Source of the DNA: Enterovibrio norvegicus FF-33
GTDB taxonomy: Bacteria; Pseudomonadota; Gammaproteobacteria; Enterobacterales; Vibrionaceae
Length of the DNA: 64,000 bases
NCBI RefSeq assembly: GCF_000286835.2
Contig: NZ_AJYD02000038.1
Coordinates: forward strand, 2,108,546-2,172,545
Reading direction: 5' to 3'
Shown piece by piece: positions 54,449 to 63,167 of this stretch. The stretch's first letter is position 1. Each line of letters begins with the position of its first letter. Position numbers and translations under genes: made by a program. Below the pieces are notes generated by a model. The model saw nothing but the letters and a program-made list of their open reading frames with translations. It made no database searches and was not told the DNA's origin.

Positions 54449-54481
54449 AAACGCCTGCGAGAGATCCGCAGGCGTTTTTTT
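54449..54481 (+). terminator. Terminator of the glycerol-type ABC operon
   Basis: A perfect 11-bp stem (54449-54459 with 54467-54477) with a 7-base loop; the 3' arm runs into seven T. It lies 73 bases after the binding-protein stop. Confidence 0.92.
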
Positions 54482-54544
54482 ATTCATCATCAATGATTGA
54501 CCCATCATCAGTGCTCGTGATTCTCCAGCACACAAGGCTCTGTG

Positions 54545-56866
54545 TTAGCTAGTCTTGGCTTTTTCCTGCACAGAACCTGGCATGTACATTTTTATCATGC
54601 GCTCCAAGTCATCTTTTCTCACTGGCTTAGCAATATAGTCATCCATACCCGCTTTTAAGCAATCATCTCTGTCTTGAGCCGTCGCGTTTGCGGTCAATGC
54701 CACGATGGGTGTGTGCTGTGCATAGCCGTGTTCTCGAAGCAATCTTGACGCTTGATAACCATCCATTATCGGCATTTGACAGTCCATAAAGATCAAATCA
54801 AAGCATTCGTCTTCACACATATCTAACGCGATTTTACCATTTTCAGCCACAACAACTTCAACCCCTAAGCGCGCCAACATCGCCTGTACCACGCGCTGAT
54901 TAACCAAGGTATCTTCGACGACCAACACGCGTCCTTCATAAGAATCAGATTCTTCTGCATGTCGTGCAGGAAGTGTCTTCTCTGTTTTTTCTCCAGTCAT
55001 CGAAATCACCCCTAGCTGTGCTTGGTGACTTCGCAGGATTTTCGCTAAGATATTGCGAAGATCATTGAACTTATAAGGGCGAGATAGATAGCCTTCAATA
55101 TGAAAACTCTCCAATTTTACACTGTCATGCATTTCTGGGGCTGCGGTGATCATCATTAAACTTGGGCACCGCTTACCAAAGCGGTTACGCAATTTTGATG
55201 CAATTGAAAAGCCATCTGTATTCGGCATCAATTTATCGAGAATCACTATCTTATACGGTCTCGCGGTATCAATACGCTCGGCAATCATGTCTTCTGCATC
55301 TTCGGGATGCACACAACAAGAAATCTGAGCCCCCATATTGCCAAGCTGCGCGCTGGTAATGCGCATGTTCAATCGGCTGTCATCCACCAACAGCATGGCT
55401 GCGTCAGCAAATAATTGAGAATCAACGGGTATACCTTCAGGGATCGACGCACGGTCGAAAGTCAAAACGAAATAAAAGCGACTGCCCTCCCCTTCGGTAC
55501 TTTCTAACAGCAAGCGTCCACCCATCAGGTCAACAATTTGGCTGGAAATAGCCAGCCCTAAACCTGTGCCACCAAAGTTGCGGCTCATGCTGCCATCAGC
55601 CTGTTCAAATTTTTCGAAAATTGTATCTTGCTTATCCGCCGGGATACCAATTCCGGTATCACGGACTTCGAACAATACCGTGCACTGTTCACCAACATCT
55701 TCGAGCTGCCTGATGCCAACATGAATACTGCCATGCTGAGTGAATTTCACTGCATTCCCTACCAAATTGATCATCACCTGACGCAACCTAGCTGCGTCGC
55801 CCATCAAAATAGGTGCCAAGCTATCCTCTACCTCGCACTTAAACTCGAGGTCTTTTTCTTTGGTTCTTAGGCGGAAAAGATGTTCTATGTCTCGATTGAG
55901 CTCAAACAGATTCAGCTCCAGCACTTCAAGTTCGAACTTGCCTGCTTCAATTTTTGAGAAATCCAGAATGTCATTAATAATGTCTAGCAACGATAGCGAT
56001 GACGTCTCGAGCATATCGATGAATTCTTGCTGCTCATCATCCAGTTTGGTGCCTTTAAGCAGTGACGCCATGCCAATAATGCCGTTCATCGGCGTGCGGA
56101 TTTCATGACTCATGTTAGCCAGAAACTCACTTTTCTTAAGATTGGCACCTTCAGCATGCGCCTTGGCTTCATGAAGATCTGCGCTGTACTCACGCATTTT
56201 TTCCACCGTGGTGTTGTACTGGGTGTAAAGCGTCACCAGCTCTTCGCCCATTTTACTTTTTGGCGGGTCAATGGTTAATGGCAAATTATCAACATCAAAT
56301 TTGGTCACACGCTGAGAAATCCAAATCAATGGCCTCACAACATCCATGTAAACAATGAAAAACACCAAGCCACCCAAAATCAATGTGGCGCCACCTAAAA
56401 ACAGCAACAGCATCACAAATCGCTCAGTCAGCGCGTTGTAGACATCTTGTAGACTGACCTCAATTTGCACAAAACCAAGTTCATACTCTTTGCCAAATTG
56501 GTTCTGAATCAAGGGCCATTGATAGGAAATTTTGGGTTCAGGCGGGCTTTTACCTTCTTCAGCAACCAGTCGACTTGCATCGAAAACGCGAATATAGCTA
56601 ACGGCGGGGTGTTGGTAGATCCCCTTCGTAATCACGCCCACTTGGTCCACATCCTCTTGCCACAAACTGTTCGTAATACTTGGTAAATCCGTTTCTTGGA
56701 TCAGCAACGTATTTTCTCGTAACAGTTCAGTGCGTGCCTGATAATCCAAATACAACGCAAAGGCCGCGACTAGAAATGCCAATAAACTGCAGACGAACAA
56801 AATGCGCCCCACCAATCTGGCGGCCATGCTGGAAGGCTGACGAAGATTCTCTTTTTGATTCAACAT
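54545..56866 (-). CDS. Hybrid histidine kinase with two receivers
   Basis: A 773-residue kinase: transmembrane helices at about 17-43 and 148-175 around a periplasmic sensor of about 100 residues, a HAMP-like region, HisKA with His near 254 ([11 protein letters not shown]), HATPase (GTGLGLAI), a first receiver that keeps Asp (VILDKLMPNTDG) but has Arg for the conserved Lys (LSRPYK), and a full second receiver with Asp near 695 (FMDCQMPIMDG) and AKPV. It is divergent from an orphan solute-binding protein gene 70 bases away, its likely sensing partner. No Hpt domain, so a separate Hpt protein is needed. Confidence 0.92.
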   Translation of the reverse strand: MLNQKENLRQPSSMAARLVGRILFVCSLLAFLVAAFALYLDYQARTELLRENTLLIQETDLPSITNSLWQEDVDQVGVITKGIYQHPAVSYIRVFDASRLVAEEGKSPPEPKISYQWPLIQNQFGKEYELGFVQIEVSLQDVYNALTERFVMLLLFLGGATLILGGLVFFIVYMDVVRPLIWISQRVTKFDVDNLPLTIDPPKSKMGEELVTLYTQYNTTVEKMREYSADLHEAKAHAEGANLKKSEFLANMSHEIRTPMNGIIGMASLLKGTKLDDEQQEFIDMLETSSLSLLDIINDILDFSKIEAGKFELEVLELNLFELNRDIEHLFRLRTKEKDLEFKCEVEDSLAPILMGDAARLRQVMINLVGNAVKFTQHGSIHVGIRQLEDVGEQCTVLFEVRDTGIGIPADKQDTIFEKFEQADGSMSRNFGGTGLGLAISSQIVDLMGGRLLLESTEGEGSRFYFVLTFDRASIPEGIPVDSQLFADAAMLLVDDSRLNMRITSAQLGNMGAQISCCVHPEDAEDMIAERIDTARPYKIVILDKLMPNTDGFSIASKLRNRFGKRCPSLMMITAAPEMHDSVKLESFHIEGYLSRPYKFNDLRNILAKILRSHQAQLGVISMTGEKTEKTLPARHAEESDSYEGRVLVVEDTLVNQRVVQAMLARLGVEVVVAENGKIALDMCEDECFDLIFMDCQMPIMDGYQASRLLREHGYAQHTPIVALTANATAQDRDDCLKAGMDDYIAKPVRKDDLERMIKMYMPGSVQEKAKTS

Positions 56867-56936
56867 AGTCTAGGCTTATGGGTGTCTTATATATGGATCA
56901 TCTTTCTCTAATAATAGTCATAAAACACAAACTTGG

Positions 56937-57731
56937 ATGACGATTACCATGTCCAGAAAAAAACCATTTTTCTCTTCTCTGCCCACAATACCTTTGTTGA
57001 TTTTGGCTGGATTTTTTTTCAGTACCAACGCCACCGCTTGGACACTTGATTACTATGTTGTTCAAGACCAATCAGAACCTCTGCAAATTCAAGAGGAAGG
57101 CCAAAATCACCGCGGCATTATAACGGACGTACTCTACAAGGCGCTGGAAGGAACGTCGCATCAGGTCCGAATCCATACCTATCCATTTAACCGCATGCTC
57201 GCTGAACTCACAGAATCTCAAAAACAGAATTGGGTTACCTATGGCAGTCCGCTATGGGGCGGAATGCAAGCAGCAAACCTTTCGTCACTGCCTCTATTTG
57301 AGGTTGAACACAGTATTCTCAGCAACGCCAACAACGTTTTGCCTTATGACAACCCTGACGATCTCGATGGAAAAATAGCGGTGTTGCTGTTTGGGTTTGA
57401 TTACCCTGGGCTCGATGCAAAAATACACAAAGGGGTGGTAAGCGAAGTGCGAGTAAAAAACTATGACGCAGCATTTCGAGTAGTCGATCGCCTTAAAGGC
57501 ACAGGGGGTTTTGTCGAAATGGATATTCGCCTCAAATATCATTTGAAGCGCCTCGGGTTTACACCTGACGATTACGATCTTCGTAAAATTAGTAACTTGA
57601 TCCCCAACTACTCTATTCATTTGGCCTATTCGCCAGGCATTGATCCCGAGATACAACGCTTCCTCGACATGCGTCTAACGCAATTGGTTGAAAACAATGA
57701 GATCAGCATGATTGTAGACAAATATCAGTAG
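56937..57731 (+). CDS. Periplasmic solute-binding protein (family 3), possible sensor partner
   Basis: A 264-residue protein with a signal peptide (LLILAGFFFSTNATAW). It has the SBP_bac_3-like plan seen in amino-acid-type binding proteins: GIITDVLYKALEG, HTYPFNRMLAEL, DLDGKIAVLLFGFDYPG. No transporter gene is near; the neighbours are a divergent hybrid kinase and a downstream PilZ gene. I infer a sensory rather than transport role. The ligand is unknown. ATG at 56949 is a possible alternative start. Confidence 0.82.
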   Translation: MTITMSRKKPFFSSLPTIPLLILAGFFFSTNATAWTLDYYVVQDQSEPLQIQEEGQNHRGIITDVLYKALEGTSHQVRIHTYPFNRMLAELTESQKQNWVTYGSPLWGGMQAANLSSLPLFEVEHSILSNANNVLPYDNPDDLDGKIAVLLFGFDYPGLDAKIHKGVVSEVRVKNYDAAFRVVDRLKGTGGFVEMDIRLKYHLKRLGFTPDDYDLRKISNLIPNYSIHLAYSPGIDPEIQRFLDMRLTQLVENNEISMIVDKYQ

Positions 57732-57778
57732 AGATATTCATGCACTGGTTTATCGCATAACCCAACAAGTAATGGAAA

Positions 57779-58465
57779 ATGGCTATGCAATCACTAAAAA
57801 CTGAGGGTTCCGATAGCTTCTACAAACTGATGGAGATCGGTGCCCGACTCAATATTGAGCTTTCTGATGATCCAAAGAAAATGCAGGTTGCTTCTCGGCT
57901 AGTGGGTTATCGAAAAGAGCAGTTTCTTTTGATTGACTGCCCAACGGGAAAAGACCCTTTTATCGAACGATTCTATATTCCCAACAACGAAATCATCGTT
58001 CGTGCTATCACGGATAGTGAATTTCGGGATGTCATCGCGTTTCGTTGTTTAGTCATGGGCGTCATACAAAAGCCCATCCGGCTGCTTATCGTTTCCATTC
58101 CTGAGAACATTGCACACCGACAAATCCGCCAAGAGCCCCGCATAGACACAAACATGTCTATTCGCATCCAAGGCGGTGAAGGTATCTTTAGCGGAAGAAT
58201 GACTGACTATTCAGTGTCAGGGTGCTGCTTAGAAATCACTGCCGATGAGCATTTGCTGTTTGAAGATGAAACGTTAGAAATCATCATTGATTACGGTAGT
58301 GATTTGAGCGGTAAAATCAAAGGCACTGTTGTAGCAGTCAATAACGAGAAAGACCCACCCACGGCAGGTCTTCGGTTTGACGAAAGCGGCGCCTCACTGC
58401 GAAAAGAGTTTTTCTATCAACTGCTGTTTGATATCCGTAAAAACGACAAATCGCTGGACGTCTGA
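57779..58465 (+). CDS. YcgR-like c-di-GMP receptor (PilZ)
   Basis: A 228-residue cytoplasmic protein with a YcgR-type N-terminal domain (about 15-115) and a PilZ domain (about 120-220). The c-di-GMP motif RxxxR is present (RQEPR near residue 120) and so is DxSxxG (DYSVSG near 142). Proteins of this plan (PlzD and YcgR) slow flagellar motility or affect adhesion when c-di-GMP is high. It follows the binding-protein gene by 47 bases and may share its transcript. The second Met (57785) may be the true start. Confidence 0.87.
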   Translation: MAMQSLKTEGSDSFYKLMEIGARLNIELSDDPKKMQVASRLVGYRKEQFLLIDCPTGKDPFIERFYIPNNEIIVRAITDSEFRDVIAFRCLVMGVIQKPIRLLIVSIPENIAHRQIRQEPRIDTNMSIRIQGGEGIFSGRMTDYSVSGCCLEITADEHLLFEDETLEIIIDYGSDLSGKIKGTVVAVNNEKDPPTAGLRFDESGASLRKEFFYQLLFDIRKNDKSLDV

Positions 58466-58550
58466 CTAAGCACTTGCAAACAAATACCGTCCAACAGGCT
58501 GTCACTCTCGGCAAGAACGACTGCCTGGTTCGATCTCTATTATCTCGTCA

Positions 58551-59624
58551 TCATCCTGCGTCCAACACGCCTCGACGTATCTGGTCCATTTCAATCGATT
58601 CAAACAATGCCTGAAAATTCCCTTCGCCAAACCCTTGGTTACCTTTGCGCTGAATAATTTCAAAGAACACAGGACCAATGACGGTATCGGTAAATATCTG
58701 TAACAGAATACCGGTACTCTCATTGCCATCAATCAATACACGCAGTTCGCGAAGTTGATTCAGGCTTTCATCGTGTCCTTCTACTCGCCCATTGACGTTC
58801 TCGTAATACGTATCGGGCGTATCCATAAAACGCATTCCACGCGAGCGCAAAGTGTGAACGGTTTGGTATATGTCGTCAGTGCTCAATGCGATATGTTGAA
58901 TACCTTCGCCATTATAGGCATCAAGGTATTCCGCAATCTGCGATTTATCATCACTCGATTCGTTAATGGGGATACGGATTTTTCCACAAGGGGCGGTTAA
59001 CGCGCGAGATTTCAATCCCGTCAGCTTCCCTTCGATATCAAAAAAGCGGATTTCTTTAAAATTGGCGATACGATCGTAAAAATCCGACCACACATCCATG
59101 TTACCTTTTTCGACATTGTGCGTGAGATGATCAATCACCTTCAACCCCGCATCCGCTGCCTTAAGCGTTTCCTGCCAATTAGGGTAGTAACTAAAATCAA
59201 TGTCGTATATCTCACTGTCACCGTATCGATCGACAAGATAGAGATACGAACCGCCAATACCATGAATGGCTGGGATGTTCAGCTCCATCAAACCGATGCG
59301 AGGTTCACAAGCTTCTGCGCCTTGCTTCACCGCATAGCTCATTGCGTGGCTAGAATCATTGACCCGAAACGCCATGGCATTCACGCTGGCGCCATGTTGC
59401 TTCGCAAAACCTTCCGCTTGTGAATCATGTTCGCCGTTAACGATGAAATTGATGTCACCCTGACGATAAAGCCACACGTCTTTATGTTTGTGTTTGGCGA
59501 TCTCCGCGAAGCCCATCAGCGAAAAAAGGGTTTTCAGATCGGCAATGCCTTTTGCATTGGGCGCCGTGTATTCAACAAACTCGAAGCCATCTGTCCCCAT
59601 TGGATTGATTGTTGTCTCTGCCAT
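58551..59624 (-). CDS. hpd: 4-hydroxyphenylpyruvate dioxygenase
   Basis: Converts 4-hydroxyphenylpyruvate to homogentisate in tyrosine breakdown; the product can give brown melanin-like pigment. The 357-residue protein has two vicinal-oxygen-chelate halves. The three iron ligands are visible: His in VIDHLTHNV, His in GIQHIAL and Glu in FFEIIQRKG. The start at 59624 is set by AGGAGG seven bases upstream; the frame runs on to 59813 but that extension has no homology-like features. Homogentisate dioxygenase and the lower pathway are not in the window. Called VllY or legiolysin in some Vibrio. Confidence 0.94.
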   Translation of the reverse strand: MAETTINPMGTDGFEFVEYTAPNAKGIADLKTLFSLMGFAEIAKHKHKDVWLYRQGDINFIVNGEHDSQAEGFAKQHGASVNAMAFRVNDSSHAMSYAVKQGAEACEPRIGLMELNIPAIHGIGGSYLYLVDRYGDSEIYDIDFSYYPNWQETLKAADAGLKVIDHLTHNVEKGNMDVWSDFYDRIANFKEIRFFDIEGKLTGLKSRALTAPCGKIRIPINESSDDKSQIAEYLDAYNGEGIQHIALSTDDIYQTVHTLRSRGMRFMDTPDTYYENVNGRVEGHDESLNQLRELRVLIDGNESTGILLQIFTDTVIGPVFFEIIQRKGNQGFGEGNFQALFESIEMDQIRRGVLDAG

Positions 59625-59842
59625 CTTCATTCCTCCTGCCAAGCCATCAGCCATTGGCGTCCCTCTTAAATGCACCAAACCATGTGCAGACCCTCCCAAA
59701 TCAATGATGCTGAGTCTGGGGTATGCCTTTAAAGGGATAGCAGTCTGTAAGCAGAAACAGCAACGCAAGCGTGCCTTCACAAGGAAGCACACTGTAAAGG
59801 AAGTTGTGTACAAGGAGATTGACAGTACGTGATGGCGCGCTG

Positions 59843-60202
59843 TTAATTGGGCAAGCTGACCTGTAAATATCGTGCAACCATTTCAGCGGCTTCAACTTCT
59901 TCTCCACAAAGATCAGCCCCCCAATCTGGCCCCAACATCACGGCATCTTTCGCGAGATCCACCAGCCATTCGTCAACAAATTCGGGAATGGTAATGGCCA
60001 TTGGCGCAAAATCCTCCCACTCGTCAACACAATGAATGGCCGCCGCTTCTCTTGAAGACCAGAACGGCATGACATCAGTATCTTCATAAATGGATGAATC
60101 ACAGATCACCCACCCTGTTTTACATTGTAAACCCCAGACCTCACCGTGATGGCGGGAATTGGCAACGAACCGCTCTACGGGTGTCGCTTCAATGGTTGTC
60201 AT
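59843..60202 (-). CDS. DUF2750-family small protein
   Basis: A 119-residue soluble acidic protein. The pattern VWGLQCKTGWVICD, MPFWSSREAAAIHC, ITIPEFVDEWLVDLAKD and the GPDWG segment fits DUF2750, whose function is unknown. ATG at 60202 has AGGAG eight bases upstream. It precedes hpd in the same direction with a 218-base gap, so a shared transcript is doubtful. Confidence 0.8.
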   Translation of the reverse strand: MTTIEATPVERFVANSRHHGEVWGLQCKTGWVICDSSIYEDTDVMPFWSSREAAAIHCVDEWEDFAPMAITIPEFVDEWLVDLAKDAVMLGPDWGADLCGEEVEAAEMVARYLQVSLPN

Positions 60203-60315
60203 GCCCTTTCTCCTGATTTGCGCAAAGTCTTCTATGACGCCAACATATGGCAAGCTAACACTTCAATTTATGCAGTAGAAATGGGGCGTTGTGTATCAAG
60301 ATTGAGGATTTGGTA

Positions 60316-61218
60316 TTAGTGACCGCGGGCTTGCTCTCGACGGAACGCGGCAGGCGTAGCGCCCACTCTCAATTTGAATTGTTGAGAGAGGTGTTGTTGA
60401 GATGAAAAACCACATGCAGAGGCGACATCGACCAATGACAGGCTATTTTGGGTAAGCAAAATTTTCGCCAGTTCCACACGTCGAAACAGCACGTATTGAT
60501 GCGGGGTACAGCCGAAACTGGTTTTGAACATACGAGCAAAATGGAATTCACTCAACTGCGTCAAGGTCGCCAAATCACTGAGCGAAAAAGACACGGATAA
60601 GCTTTCTTCTACATATTCAATCACTCGCCGCTGGTTTTGTGGCGACAAGCCCCCTGAAGCGACCGTAAGTTTCAACGGTTGATGACAATATTGTCTGACC
60701 ATGTGTAGCAGCAACATTTGCTGTGCGTGAGACAACATGAGCCTGTCGGTGCTTTGCGACCAATCCAGTTTCAACATGGTTTGACGCACCAGTTGACTGA
60801 CAAACGGATCATCAACAAAGGTACATTCTTTTAGCTCAATATGACGGCCTTCTTTATCGAACACCTGCTCAGCAAAGCGCTGCAGGTGCGCTTGCTCAAA
60901 ATAGAAATGAAAGAAACGGAAAGGGTCAGAAAACGCCCAGTCGGAACGATGATCTTTCGGCATCAAACACAGCTTGTCTTCACCGCCATACAAATCACCT
61001 GCGCCTGAACATCGTTTGGTGTTTTGTCCACCCGCGACATAGAAACTCAGGGTGTGATGACCCGGTTTGTCATAGCTCGCGCTGCCGTGGCTGTTGCTCC
61101 ACACCGCCGCCCCCATGCCATTGTCTAGCCAGATATCGCCATGCAGCTTTGCCGTATTCTCTCGCAATACGTTGTAAACACGCTGCCTTTTCATTCCCTG
61201 AGGTGAATCCTTGTCCAT
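60316..61218 (-). CDS. AraC-family regulator divergent from the EamA exporter
   Basis: A 300-residue protein: an N-terminal cupin-like effector domain (about 20-170) and a C-terminal pair of helix-turn-helix motifs (FSLSDLATLTQLSEFHFARMF and LVDVASACGFSSQQHLSQQF, ending RVGATPAAFRRE). ATG at 61218 follows GGAG; the TTG at 61245 is rejected. It is divergent from the EamA-family gene with 188 bases between, so it probably controls that exporter. Confidence 0.87.
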   Translation of the reverse strand: MDKDSPQGMKRQRVYNVLRENTAKLHGDIWLDNGMGAAVWSNSHGSASYDKPGHHTLSFYVAGGQNTKRCSGAGDLYGGEDKLCLMPKDHRSDWAFSDPFRFFHFYFEQAHLQRFAEQVFDKEGRHIELKECTFVDDPFVSQLVRQTMLKLDWSQSTDRLMLSHAQQMLLLHMVRQYCHQPLKLTVASGGLSPQNQRRVIEYVEESLSVSFSLSDLATLTQLSEFHFARMFKTSFGCTPHQYVLFRRVELAKILLTQNSLSLVDVASACGFSSQQHLSQQFKLRVGATPAAFRREQARGH

Positions 61219-61406
61219 ACCACTCCTACTCCTGTCTCTTTTCAATATATCCCGAGTGAGAGGTTGTGGGTACTAGGTGCAGGAGAAAAGCGCAAGAATC
61301 TATAAAATCAGCAGGAATATGAAAGTCAGCCGACAATCTTCGGAATAAGGTGTGGACATAAAAACAACAATGTCATCTGGCTAGTAAGAAAAAGGAGTAG
61401 TGGCAC

Positions 61407-62306
61407 ATGAATGCAATATTATATGCAGTAACTGTGTTTATTTGGGGGTCAACTTGGCTGGCTATCGCATATCAGATCGGCGACACACCTGTTGTCGTCT
61501 CTGTTGGCTGGCGCTTTGGGTTGGCATCCCTCGCCCTATTTTTCATATTAATAGCGCGTAACGCGCTGCCCAAATTAACCCGTGAAAACCACAAAATGGC
61601 AGCGCTGCTGGCCTTGTGTCTGTTTTCCAACAATTTTCTGTGCTTTTACGCCGCAACACAATACCTGCCCAGTGGGCTAAACGCCGTGGTGTTTTCACTT
61701 GCTCCCATCTTGAACGCATTGAATCTTTGGTGGCTTGATAAACGTCGCCCGACAGGCACCTTCGTCCAAGGCGCATTGATGGGTTTTACCGGGGTTGTCT
61801 TTCTTTTCGGCTCGCAGTTCTTAAATGCCGATATGGATATCACCATTTTCCTTGGCCTTGGCTTGTCTTTGGTGGGCACTTACTTCTTTTCGATGGGCAA
61901 TTTGGTCTCAGCCCGCGCTCAGAAAAAAAACATGCCGCTGTTGCCGACCACGGCGTGGGCAATGGGATACGGCGCAATCTACCTATTTGCTATCGCACTG
62001 TTCATGGGGCATTCATTCGCCATTTCTACCACACCTTTGTACGTTTCTGCACTGGTCTATCTCGCGATTATTGGCTCTGTGGTTGGCTTCAACACCTACC
62101 TTGCCTTAGTCGGCCGCATAGGGGCGGCCAAAGCGGCTTACTGTACCGTGCTGTTCCCTTTGGTTGCCCTATCACTTTCCACCGTGTTTGAAGGCTACGA
62201 ATGGACGTGGATGTCTGCCCTTGGCGTAATGTTAGTGATTGCCGGAAACCTTCGTGTGTTTGGCGTACCCGAACCCGTTAAGCGCTGGTATCTCGCGCAC
62301 CGATAA
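61407..62306 (+). CDS. EamA/DMT-family membrane exporter
   Basis: A 299-residue protein with ten hydrophobic segments in two EamA halves: FIWGSTWLAIAYQIGDTPVV opens the first, and SVVGFNTYLALVGRIGAAKAA lies in the second. DMT proteins of this group export amino acids or other metabolites; the substrate is unknown. GGAG is nine bases ahead of ATG. It is divergent from an AraC regulator. Confidence 0.87.
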   Translation: MNAILYAVTVFIWGSTWLAIAYQIGDTPVVVSVGWRFGLASLALFFILIARNALPKLTRENHKMAALLALCLFSNNFLCFYAATQYLPSGLNAVVFSLAPILNALNLWWLDKRRPTGTFVQGALMGFTGVVFLFGSQFLNADMDITIFLGLGLSLVGTYFFSMGNLVSARAQKKNMPLLPTTAWAMGYGAIYLFAIALFMGHSFAISTTPLYVSALVYLAIIGSVVGFNTYLALVGRIGAAKAAYCTVLFPLVALSLSTVFEGYEWTWMSALGVMLVIAGNLRVFGVPEPVKRWYLAHR

Positions 62307-62326
62307 CGATTCCTTAATAATCTCAC

Positions 62327-62349
62327 GTAGCTCGCACAGAGCGAGCTAC
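62327..62349. terminator. Hairpin after the EamA gene
   Basis: A perfect 9-bp stem (62327-62335 with 62341-62349) and 5-base loop between the EamA stop and the end of the convergent small gene. No T-run follows, so termination is uncertain. The small gene's stop codon lies in the 3' arm. Confidence 0.55.
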
Positions 62350-62465
62350 TCCGCCGCAAGTTGAACCACCCACACAATGCAGACCAACACCGGCCATAAC
62401 CAACTGGGTATACCGAGTGAAAATCGATTAATCGCGTGGGGATTTTGTTTATTATTGTTGTCCAT
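62346..62465 (-). CDS. 39-residue single-helix membrane protein
   Basis: A short open frame with ATG at 62465 and a good ribosome site (GAGGA seven bases upstream). It codes for 39 residues: a polar Asn-rich N terminus (MDNNNKQNPH), the turn FSLGIPSW and one transmembrane helix (WPVLVCIVWVVQLA). I do not recognise the family. Its stop lies in a hairpin. The ribosome site and helix make it a credible gene, but it needs conservation to prove it. Confidence 0.55.
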   Translation of the reverse strand: MDNNNKQNPHAINRFSLGIPSWLWPVLVCIVWVVQLAAE

Positions 62466-62607
62466 GAGTTTGTCCTCGTACTGTTCACTAAGGACAATTA
62501 AACCCCATCAAATGGGCGCTAGCGAGGAAGACAAATGGCAATGTGGCGAGCAATGGTGGCGGAAATCTGGCAAAGCACTCAATCTAGCGCGTGTGGTGGT
62601 GTGATGA

Positions 62608-62967
62608 CTACACCTTGAAATCGTAGCTGCGTTCGCCATTTTGCGGGGTAATGGTTTTTTCTACTTGTTGCAACAGTTGCTGCTGACCCTGGGTGTAGGC
62701 GGAATACTTCGCCATTTTAGCTTCTTGCTCGGCAACACGGTCAATCAAACCACGGTAATCACCGCGTTGTGGCGCGTCTTCTTGAGCGGCTTCTGCCTGC
62801 TTTTTCTCTTCACGCTCTTTACGCAAAACCTCAGCGCGTTCACTGATTGATTGTTCTTTCGCTGATGTCACACCGTCATTACGCGCAGCATTGGCATCTT
62901 CGCGTTCTTTCTGGCGAGATGTCATCAAGCTATTGGTCGAATAACTGGTGTTGATCAGGTTTGGCAT
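62608..62967 (-). CDS. Small charged coiled-coil protein of unknown function
   Basis: A 119-residue hydrophilic protein without signal or membrane segment. The middle (about 15-85) is rich in Glu, Arg, Lys and Ala and is likely a coiled coil (EREDANAARNDG, SERAEVLRKEREEKKQAEAAQ); the tail is Gln-rich (GQQQLLQQVEKT). Function unknown. The ATG at 62967 has GGGA upstream; a GTG at 62979 is less likely. Monocistronic. Confidence 0.6.
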   Translation of the reverse strand: MPNLINTSYSTNSLMTSRQKEREDANAARNDGVTSAKEQSISERAEVLRKEREEKKQAEAAQEDAPQRGDYRGLIDRVAEQEAKMAKYSAYTQGQQQLLQQVEKTITPQNGERSYDFKV

Positions 62968-63167
62968 TGCATTTCCCACTTTCTATGTTGCTGGCTATGT
63001 CGATGAATATCACCTGTCAGCATTCTTGCCAACGTACTCTTAACTCTAGTACAGCCCCCTCTTATACGAAGCGTTTTTCTGCTCAACATCACAAAAAAAT
63101 AAGCAAGCATCAAATGAATGATGCTTGCTTATAGATATACAGAAGCGTTTAACTCTCTGAAATAATA

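Noticed and set aside
59785-59812. Possible TyrR box (TGTAAA ... TGTACA) upstream of hpd
   Set aside because: Spacing is eight rather than six and the second half is mismatched; too weak to report as a site.
59625-59813. N-terminal extension of the hpd frame
   Set aside because: A strong AGGAGG sets the start at 59624, and the extension (Cys/Leu-rich) is not seen in HPPD proteins.
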